From Siderastrea radians (Eukaryota; Cnidaria; Anthozoa; Scleractinia; Rhizangiidae): a stretch of 64,000 nucleotides of DNA. The notes under the pieces were generated by a model. The model searched no databases. It worked only from the letters and a program-made list of their open reading frames with translations, and was not told the DNA's origin. The translations under genes and the position numbers were made by a program. How positions within the stretch are numbered: position 1 is the first letter of the stretch; each line of letters begins with the position of its first letter. The stretch is taken from positions 5,001 to 69,000 of the forward strand of contig CAXHKT010000153.1 of the NCBI GenBank assembly GCA_964017195.1, given 5' to 3'. Positions 10,385-18,047 of this stretch are shown one piece after another.

Positions 10385-11203
10385 TATCACCACCTTCAAG
10401 CCATAGACATTGATATGTGCGTACAAACAGTGCCTGGTCCTTCCACAATGCATAAATTGACCAATACATACTCCTCTATCATGCTTAACATCAAAAGAGC
10501 AAAAACTAATGACAGTGATACAGCAGAGCAACTAATACAGAAAGCCAAACCTCCTTTCAAACTAAACAAACCCAGACTAATTTCAGAGAACAGTTTACAC
10601 CCACAAAACATTTACTGGTCTCACAAAACAGCCTTGCAAGATTAAAGTCCAAGCGTGCCAAAATATTGACAGATACATTTTCCAAAAATAGCCAAACACC
10701 CAGGAAATGCAGTCCTCAGTGGCCAAGGAAAGAATACAAGGGTACAACTCCCAAAATTATTTGGGGAGGAAAAGATGAATACTAAAATGCTACCACAAGG
10801 TCACTGAAGTTCCAACCCTCCAAATGAAAACAAAAGATGTGACTTACCCAGCTGCACAGTAACTGGAGATGAAGACTTGGAGATGTTCGATGGATGCTCG
10901 TATTCCTTTCACTGAAAGTGCATATCTGATGACCTCAATTTTTGTCCTTTGTGTCAACAATTTCTACGAGAAAAGGCAAAACAGTTATCACAGACAGCAA
11001 TAAATGCAATATTACATGGAAACCTCAGTGAATCTGTGGACAGGGTAGCATCCCTGAGTGATTATGACTTTATTAACGTGTCAAGCAAAAATCTAGCAGA
11101 GGGGATTCCCCACTGCTGTGATGAAAAAGACAACATAACGAATGACGATGAGGAGGCATCAGATAATGACACAACAACAAAAAAACAATATCGAAGAAAC
11201 TAA
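10385..11203 (+). pseudogene. Degenerate gene with a CxxxC ... CxxxxHxxC ... CxxC zinc-finger
   Basis: One plus-strand frame is protein-like from about 10385 to 11203 but is broken by four stops (10643-10645, 10667-10669, 10805-10807 and 10913-10915). Near 10837 it reads CDLPSCTVTGDEDLEMFDGC and then SYSFH. The next codon is a stop, followed by KCISDDLNFCPLCQ. The spacing CX3C-X14-C-X4-H-X2-C-X8-C-X2-C is a RING-like zinc-binding pattern, with a stop codon inside the H-x-x-C step. A charged helical stretch (FLREKAKQLSQTAINAIL) and an acidic, low-complexity end (NDDEEASDNDTTTKKQ) follow. The 5' part is probably cut by the LINE at 10378. It could derive from a host RING-type gene or from a multicopy transposon gene. 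I do not recognise the family. Confidence 0.6.
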
Positions 11204-11205
11204 TA

Positions 11206-11300
11206 CATGTATCTTGCCTTAATATGCCCGGGTCTTGGCAGTGCCAGCATTCTGAAGAAATTTTGTCAACACTATATTTTGTTTTGCTTGAAGTCTGAGA
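11206..11300 (-). pseudogene. Decayed paralogous copy of the gene 2 zinc-knuckle exon
   Basis: On the minus strand an acceptor-like ttcttcag ends at 11252, followed by AATGCTGG and a reading CWHCQDPGILRQDTC. This matches the final exon of gene 2 (CWLCKDPNHLKRDC) in order and spacing, but the essential His is Ile and the last Cys is shifted by one residue. The upstream intron also matches gene 2 (cttcaagcaaaacaaaata against cttcaagcgaaacaaaaca). The RGG tail does not follow. This is therefore a partial duplicate lacking a working zinc site. Confidence 0.6.
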
Positions 11301-11925
11301 CCAGCCATTTTCTCTATGCCAACAGCGCATGCCCAACAGCTCCTGTCACGACACCAAACTAGTGCCCAACTGGCGATGTCGTGCATCTCGGTCGTGTCAG
11401 AGAGAGGCAACTGGCCAAAAATGTATAATTTTCGTTTTTTGGGATGGTTGTCTCGCTTTAAAACAAGCTGCAAACCACTGGCACCTAGAATGACTCACAC
11501 ATAAACGCGTAACTTTTGGGGGGAGGGGTGGGGCACCGTCGATTGAACTCAACGAAGCCTGTCACTTTCTAAAGCCACCACAGCTTTGATTTTTAACTTC
11601 AAGCGATCACGTCGATCCATAGGTAAATTTAATTGCTTATACCAAATGAGCTATTAAGCATCTAGCACCTAATACCCCGCGATTTATTTGCATATTACCT
11701 TGTGCATTGAAATTTTCGCGGGAGTATACTAAAGTTCATCATGACCTACACGTAGATGTGTTGTTGCATGAGTGTGATGGAAAATCAAATGAAATTTCAT
11801 TTGTTCATCTGTTTCTTCTCTCTTAAAAATAGCCCGCAAAAATCCAGGCTTCTTTCAACTAAGCTCTAAGCATTTCGCTTTTCTTGAAGCTCCAATAGTC
11901 ACAAGCATCTCATTTCTCCTAACAG
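11301..11925. other. Non-coding stretch
   Basis: No supported gene. The last 60 bp contain a diverged copy of the aagctctga-attccgcttttcttg block that belongs to the 656-bp repeat to the right. Confidence 0.35.
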
Positions 11926-12438
11926 TATCACAACTTGATGGAATCTACAGCGCAAATATCATTTAAGAATCCAGGATTAATGATCGCAAGAGATGAGAAT
12001 GTCTTGATCTTTCATAAACCTCTTCCAACTGGGAACAAACTGAAAACAATTAAACTAGAGAGAAATTAAACCAGGAGGCAGAATAATTATTATGATGCAT
12101 GTTTTTTTTGTATTTGGGGGGTTCAAAGGTTAATTAAGCTTCATTCTAATTTGGTAGGGTCGCTAGTTGTCAGCACTTGAGGCAGCCCCTACTGATATTT
12201 ACTGGTCTGTGTTGCTCGTTCCTGAAGGCTTCTCTCAAATAAGCTCTGAAAATTCCGCTTTTCTTGTAAAGGGAATTGAAGTGGGTATGTATAGTGACTA
12301 TAACCCGGCCGGCCTTTAAGCTCCTGACGGCCGAGATGAGAATGTGTTGACTATTCCGCTTTGGTTCCTTGCTGTTTTAGCACGGGGGCAATTTGCTGCT
12401 TGAATTCAGGCCAGCACGACAGTTCCTGGGGGGCATGT
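11926..12438. repeat. 656-bp-offset tandem duplication, copy 1
   Basis: The segment starting tatcacaacttgatggaatc and ending gttcctggggg recurs at 12582-13093 with only scattered substitutions and compensating small indels; start and end are both offset by 656 bp. No coding frame is supported. Confidence 0.9.
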
Positions 12439-12581
12439 GTAGGTAAGTGACTGTGTACGTAGCTGATGTTATGATATTATAAATCGGAAATTGTTTGATG
12501 TTTAACCAGTGGAAGTAATTCTCGCAACTGGTAGCACATAAAGGCAGCCGGAGAAAACAGTAGGGAGAATACGCACTTTAA

Positions 12582-13093
12582 TATCACAACTTGATGGAAT
12601 CTACAGCGCAAATATCATTTAAGAATCCAGGATTAATGATCCCAAGAGATGAGAATGTCTTGATCTTTCATAAACCTCTTCCAACTGGGAACAAACTGAA
12701 AACAATTAAACTAGAGAGAAATTAAACCAGGAGGCAGAATAATTATTATGATGCATGTTTTTCTGCATTTGGGGGGGTTCAAGGGTTAATTAAGCTTCAT
12801 TCTAATTTGGTAGGGGCGCTAGTTGTCAGCACTTGAGGCAGCTCCTACTGATATTTACTGGTCTGTGTTGCTCGTTCCTGAAGGCTTCTCTCAAATAAGC
12901 TCTGAAAATTCCGCTTTTCTTGCAAAGGGCATTGAAGTGGGTATGTATAGTGACTATAACCCGGCCGGCCTTTAAGCTCCTGACGGCCGAGATGAGAATG
13001 TGTTGACTATTCCGCTTTGGTTCCTTGCTGTTTTAGCACGGGGGCAATTTGCTGCTTGAACTCAGGCCAGCACGACAGTTCCTGGGGGCATGT
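12582..13093. repeat. 656-bp-offset tandem duplication, copy 2
   Basis: Near-identical to 11926-12438. A third, more diverged and partial copy of its middle part (cattctaattt ... gtcagcac ... tactggtctgtgttgct) follows at about 13108-13190, so the locus was a longer tandem array or was duplicated more than once. Confidence 0.9.
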
Positions 13094-13245
13094 CGGGGGT
13101 TAAAGGGTTAAGCGTCATTCTAATTTCGTAGGCTTATTGTCAGCACAAGACAGCCTAATTATTACTGGTCTGTGTTGCTAGTTCAGGCTTTTTCACTACA
13201 CCAGAATACATTCATTCTTATTTGTTTGCTCTATTTTTTATCCAG

Positions 13246-13450
13246 AGTCCAACGATGTGTTGGCTGTAACGCAGTGAAACGAGCAAGATTAAAAACTCGC
13301 ATTTTTTCTGTGAAGAAAAAGGATCGGCCCCATGTTGAATTTTTCCAGGAAAAAAGCCACCACAGAACTCTACGGAAGAAAAGAATTACCATCAAGAAAA
13401 AAGCGATGAGAGAGTCCACAGGGGAGGACCAGACGAGCAAGAAGGGGTAG
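13246..13450 (+). pseudogene. Basic open frame resembling a piggyBac-type transposase C-terminus
   Basis: An excellent acceptor (ctctattttttatccag) precedes a 68-codon open frame that ends in a stop at 13448-13450. It begins VQRCVGCNAVKRARLKTRIF, continues KKKDRPHVEFFQEKSHH, and ends in a Lys/Arg-rich run. The order RC-x2-C ... R-x-K-T-R ... H ... FF ... H resembles the cysteine-rich tail of piggyBac transposases, but several cysteines are missing. It may be a decayed transposon end, or a terminal exon of an unknown plus-strand gene. Confidence 0.3.
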
Positions 13451-13647
13451 ATTCTTATACCCCAGATTTTTAAACCAGAGTTTGAGACACCTTTCACCTT
13501 TTCTTTAGTTTGTAAATCAAACTGATTCAGTGGAAAAAAATGAGAAGGGAGAGTTATGCTGGGTTTTTTGGGGAATGGGGGGGCGCCTTAAATTTGGAAA
13601 AGCTGGTTACACACAAGCATGATAAACAAGATTATTAACAGGAAAAC
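13451..13647. other. Sequence 3' of gene 2
   Basis: A G-rich run (gggttttttggggaatgggg followed by ggg) lies at about 13561-13583. No gene is seen. Confidence 0.3.
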
Positions 13648-13653
13648 TTTATT
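13648..13653 (-). promoter_or_regulatory. Polyadenylation signal of gene 2
   Basis: AATAAA on the minus strand, about 55 bp beyond the gene 2 stop codon, in an AT-rich 3' UTR. Confidence 0.6.
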
Positions 13654-13674
13654 ATAAATGATATTGACCTTAAA

Positions 13675-13687
13675 ATATATATATATA
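13675..13687. repeat. (AT)n microsatellite
   Basis: A short run of AT dinucleotides within the inferred 3' UTR of gene 2. Confidence 0.9.
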
Positions 13688-13707
13688 ACAAAGAAATGAT
13701 ATTTTAA

Positions 13708-14777
13708 TTAGAAAATTTTTATAACAATTGTTTTATTGCTCCGGTTAGGCCCTCTTCCTCCCCGTCCTCCTCGTCTGCCTCGTCCTCCTCGTCCGCCTTG
13801 TCCTCCTCGCCCTCCCCTCAAGCCCCTCTTGGGCCTGAGGGGGCAGTCCCTTTTTAGATGATTTGGGTCCTTGCATAGCCAGCATTCTGAAATGGAAAAG
13901 AAATTTTCAGAACACTATGTTTTGTTTCGCTTGAAGATATTTGCTTGTAGGATGCTCAGCATTCTAAAAGTCAACTTACTTCTCTCTCTCTCTTCCTCAT
14001 TCTTTCCCCCTTTTTCTTCTTCCTCCTTCTTTTTGTCTGCAAAAGAATGTTCAGTTGCTTACAAAATTTTGTATTCACTCATTGTTCTAGAGAAAAGTGG
14101 GATCCAAATCCCTGAGAGAGTTTTTTCATTGACAAATTCTTAGAGAAAAAGTTAAGCAGGCAACTTACCTTGGCTTTGGCATGTTTCTCCTGCAAAAAAA
14201 GTTCAATTGATTTCAAAAGTTTGTATACACCTTTTGTTCTAGAGAAAAGGTTTTTTTAAGGGGGCGTCAAGATCCCTGAGAGAGTGTTTTTTTACTTTCA
14301 TTTTGGAGGAGCCATGTCATCAATTCTCGTTTTGTTCTCTTTATTTTATAGCAAACAGCGGCAGAGCTATTTTCTGTTTAGCGTTTTTGCGGCTGAGCAA
14401 TTGCTGGTCCAGAAACTGTATTTTATTTAGTCTTTGTATATTGTTCCAAGCCATTAAATTGTAATAAAGTATCTACAGTGTGCCCTAGTTTTTAACTAGT
14501 CCCAAAAGGAAACGTAAGCCAAGACAACTTTTATCTGTCATGGCTTATTCCATGACGGAATGAAAAACTACAACCTTACCTTTGAACGGTTCTTCGGTTC
14601 TCCCTTTTTTTGTCGGTGGTTCAACAGTTCTAAAAAAATAATCATGATATTTACGAAAAAAAACAGACTCTCATATCCTCTCTTAAAAAAAGAAGTTTTT
14701 ATATGTGTAAATCTATGTACAAAAAATACAATAAAGAAACCACCCTACCGTTCCGTTGACTCCTCTTCGCCTGCCAT
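13708..14777 (-). CDS. Gene 2: small CCHC zinc-knuckle protein with RGG-box tail, five exons
   Basis: Exons on the minus strand are 14749-14777, 14580-14629, 14169-14189, 13980-14036 and 13708-13886 (29+50+21+57+179 bp = 111 codons plus stop). All introns (93-390 bp) are GT-AG with donors GTAGGG, GTAAGG, GTAAGT and GTAAGT, and the phase is consistent through every junction. The ATG (14775-14777) has strong context, and the protein starts MAGEEESTE. Exon 2 gives TVEPPTKKGRTEEPFK, exon 3 a seven-residue insert, and exon 4 a Lys/Glu-rich run. Exon 5 gives a perfect knuckle CWLCKDPNHLKRDC (C-X2-C-X4-H-X4-C), then a Gly/Arg tail of repeated RGG, and ends NRSNKT plus a short hydrophobic end. CCHC knuckles and RGG boxes both bind RNA or single-stranded DNA, so an RNA-binding role is likely but inferred. 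It is too small to be a retroviral Gag remnant with a capsid. Exons 3 and 4 lie in duplicated cassettes, so isoforms are plausible. Confidence 0.72.
14037..14110. repeat. Duplicated intron cassette upstream of exon 4
   Basis: From the exon 4 acceptor rightward: ctgcaaaagaatgttcagtt ... gtattcac ... gttctagagaaaagtgggatc ... ccctgagagagtttttt. This matches the cassette at 14190-14290 with an offset of about 153 bp. Confidence 0.7.
14190..14290. repeat. Duplicated intron cassette upstream of exon 3
   Basis: From the exon 3 acceptor rightward: ctgcaaaaaaagttcaattg ... gtatacac ... gttctagagaaaaggttt ... gatccctgagagagtg. Partner of 14037-14110, with an extra insertion of about 15 bp (tttttaagggggcg). 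Confidence 0.7.
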
Positions 14778-14786
14778 TTTGACAAA

Positions 14787-14794
14787 TTTGGCGC
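14787..14794. promoter_or_regulatory. E2F-like site in the gene 2 5' region
   Basis: TTTGGCGC, matching the E2F consensus TTTSGCGC, lies 10 bp upstream of the gene 2 start codon. A single short motif, so only suggestive. Confidence 0.25.
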
Positions 14795-15325
14795 TTTTTT
14801 CTACATGACCAGCGGCATTCACCGACCTCGTTTCAGTACCTGCAAGTGGTTTCCAGTCTTAAACGGTAAGCAGAAAATGTCACCGCTTTGCCGATACGCA
14901 GCAGGATAAATATTAGGCCACCTATGACACTGAAGGTAAAGATTACACATGTACGCTTTGGTTAATGCGAATGATTCACCGTTAGCCTGGTGTAAGTGAT
15001 ATATTCCAATCAGAAGTTCAAAATTTCTCGTCAAAAAGAGCGATTGGAAATGTTAATTACTTGGCCGTTTGAAAGATAAAGGAAAGCGACATTAAACTTT
15101 GGAGACCATGTTATTGAAAAGGCAAGGTAAGACAAGAATTTAAACGTATTTTCATTTCTTTATTAATATTTTGTTTTTGCCGATGTGTTGTTGTGCGCAC
15201 ACTAATCACGCAATCAAATTTTGGGAAAAGTTTTCAACGAAAAGGTCGACTTCTGGAACCTAACAAAACTACATTAAAATGCTACTTTGAATTTATTTGT
15301 GTTAAGCACCGACTTATGACCACTT
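14795..15325. other. Unique spacer between gene 2 and the satellite array
   Basis: This holds the inferred upstream region of gene 2. On the plus strand two donor-like sites occur (AAACG|GTAAGC near 14865 and GGCAAG|GTAAGA near 15127), each preceded by a short open stretch beginning with ATG (14805 and about 15108). They could be first exons of a divergent gene, but nothing downstream confirms them. It ends abruptly at the first satellite sequence. Confidence 0.3.
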
Positions 15326-16429
15326 ATGCAAATCCCTCGGGGCTATCAGAAAAAAAACGTTTATTGTGTAGAAAGGCACGATATGTGCGATCCTTAGGGA
15401 AAAAACCCAATTTTTGGCCTTCCCAGAGGCTAAACAAGCTAACTGGCGCTCTCAGCTGCATGCACAAAGGTCCCAAATGCATTCAATCCCTCTGGGACCA
15501 TCCGAAAAAAATTCCTTTTGTGCAAAACCACAACGAAGGCGCGATATGTGCGATCCTTAGGGAAAAAAACCCCATTTTTGGCCTTCCCAGAGGCTACAAA
15601 AGGTGTTGTTAACTGCGCAAGGCTGCACAAGGCTGCACACTGGCCCAATAATAATGCAAATCCCTCGGGGCTATCAGAAAAAAAAGTTTATTGTGTAGAA
15701 AGGCGCGATATGTGCGATCCTTGGGAAAAAAACCAATTTTTGGCCTTCCCAGTGCCTAAAAAAGCTAACTGGCACTCTCAGCTGCATGCACAAAGGTCCC
15801 AAATGCATTCAATCCCTCTGGGACCATCCAAAAAAAATTCCTTTTGTGCAAAAGCACAAAGACGACGCGATATGTGCGATCCTTAGGGGAAAAAACCCCA
15901 TTTTGGGGCATTCCCAGAGGCTAAAAAAGGTGTTGTTAACTACGCAAGGCTGCGCAAGGCTGCGCACTGGCCCAATAATAATGCAAATCCCTCGGGGCTA
16001 TCAGAAAAAAAGTTTATTGTGTAGAAAGTCTGCGATTTTGTCGACAAGGTGGGAATTTCAGTTTTGAGAGGGGTGGGGTGGGTCCCTCAAAAAAGTGCTC
16101 GTTTTGGTGCAACGACCCCAGGACAAAAGCACCCCAGATCCCGTTGCAGCACCAAAAAACATTCCATTTGGCACCATTTTTATCGAATTTGGCGATACTA
16201 AAAAGTGCTGCACTTTTTCAGGGCTTGAATTAGCCCCAAAAAGCAGAAAAAAGCTAATTGACGCTCTCAGCTGCATGCACAAAGGTCCCAAATGCATTCA
16301 ATCCCTATGGGACCATCCGAAAAAAATTCCTTTTGTGCAAAAGGACAAAGAAGGCGCGATATGTGCGATCCTTAGGGAAAAAAACCCAATTTTTGGCCTT
16401 CCCAGAGGCTAAAAAAGGTGTTGTTAACT

Positions 16430-16510
16430 GCACAAGGCTGCGCAAGGCTAGGCAAGGCTGCGCAAGGCTGCGCAAGGCTGTGCAAGGCTGCGCAAGGCTG
16501 CGCACTGGCC
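16430..16510. repeat. 10-bp subrepeat (gcgcaaggct)n expansion
   Basis: Eight consecutive decamers of the form gcgcaaggct (variants gcacaaggct, aggcaaggct, gtgcaaggct) inside one a unit. Other a units carry one to three, and a unit near 17130-17170 carries about five. Confidence 0.9.
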
Positions 16511-17884
16511 CAATAATAATGCAAATCCCTCGGGGCTATCAGAAAAAAAAGTTTATTGTGTAGAAAGGCGCGATATGTGCAATCCTTAGGGAAAAAAATT
16601 TTTGGCCTTCCCAGAGGCTAAAAAAGCTAACTGGCGCTCTCAGCTGCATGCACAAAGGTCCCAAATGCATTCCATCCCTTTGGGACCATCTGAAAAAAAT
16701 TTCTATTGTGCAAAAGCACAAAGAAAGCGTGATATGTGCAATCCTTAGGGAAAAAACCCCATTTTGGGGCCTTCCCAGGGGGTAAAAAAGCTAACTGGCG
16801 CTCTCAGCTGCATCACAAAGGTCCCAAATGCATTCAATCCCTTTGGGACCATCCGAAAAAAAATCCTTTTGTCCAAAAGCACAAGGAAAGCGTGATATGT
16901 GCGATCCTTAAGGAAAAAAACCCATTTGGGGCCTTCCCAGGGGCTAAAAAAGCTAACTGGCGCTCCCAGCTGCATGCACAAAGGTCTCAAATGCATTCAA
17001 ACCCTTTGGGACCATCAGAAAAAATTCCTTTTGTGGAAAAACACAAAGAAGGCGCGATATGTGCGATCTTTAGGAAAAAAACCTCATTTTGGGGCATTCC
17101 CAGAGGCTAAAAAAGGTGTTGTTAAATGCGCAAGGCTGCGCAAGGCTGCGCAAGGCTGGGCAAGGCTGCCCATTGGCCCAATAATAATCCAAATCCCCGG
17201 AGCTATCAGAAAAAAAGTTTCTTGTGTAGAAAGTCTGCGATTTTGTCGATAAGGTGGGAATTTCAGTTTTGAGAGGGGTAGGGTAGGTCCATCAAGAAAG
17301 TGCTGGTTTTGGTGCAACGGCCCCAGCACAAAAGCACCCCAGATCCCGTTGCGGCACCAAAAAACATTCCATTTGGCACCATTGTGATCGATATTCGCGA
17401 TACTTAAAAGTGCTGCACTTTTTCAGGGCTTGAATTAGCCCCAAAAAGCCGAAAAAAGCTAATTGGCGCTCGCAGCTGCATGAACAAAGGTCCCAAATGC
17501 ATTCAATCCCTTTGGAACCATCCGAAAAAAATTTCGTTTGTGCACAAGCACAAAAAAAGAGTGATATGTGCGATCATTAGGGAGAAAACCATATTTTGGG
17601 GCCTTCCCAGGGGCTAAAAAACCTAACTGGAGCTCTCAGCTGCATGCACAAATTTCCGAAATGCATTCAATCCCTTTGGGACCATCCGAAAAAAATTCCT
17701 TTTGTGCAAAAACACAAAGAAGGCGCGATATGTGCGATCCTTAGGGAAAAAACCCCATTTTTGGCCTTCCCAGAGGCTAAAACAGGTGTTGTTTACTGCG
17801 CAAGGTTGCGCAAGGCTGCGCACTGGCCCAATAATAACGCAAATCCCTGGGGGCTATCAGAAAAAAAGTTTATTGTGTAGAAAA

Positions 17885-18047
17885 GCGCGATATGTGCGAT
17901 CCTTAGCGAAAAAACCCCATTTTTGGCCTTCCCAGAGGCTAAAAAAGATGTTGTTCATTGGGCAAGGCTGCGCAAGGCTGCGCACTGGCCCAATAATAAC
18001 GCAAATCCCTCGGGGCTATCAGAAAAAAAAGTTTATTGTGTAGAAAA
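17885..18047. repeat. Representative 163-bp a unit (B-domain form)
   Basis: The unit starts gcgcgatatgtgcgat, then ccttagcgaaaaaacccc, ggccttcccagaggct, a ggtgttgtt stretch, ggcaaggctgcgcaaggct, taataacgcaaatccctcgg and gtttattgtgtagaaaa. The next unit start is exactly 163 bp on, and the one after again 163. Confidence 0.95.

Noticed and set aside
13737..13835. Alternative acidic Glu/Asp-rich reading of the minus-strand repeat instead of the RGG tail
   Set aside because: The frame shift would not connect to the zinc knuckle. The RGG frame is continuous with the knuckle and with the splice phase of the preceding exon.
14819..15034. 71-codon minus-strand ORF
   Set aside because: No start context, motif or splice support, and it overlaps the likely upstream region of gene 2.
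15108..15127. Possible first exon MLLKRQ with donor GGCAAG|GTAAGA on the plus strand
   Set aside because: A single good donor with six codons, and no downstream exon before the satellite begins.
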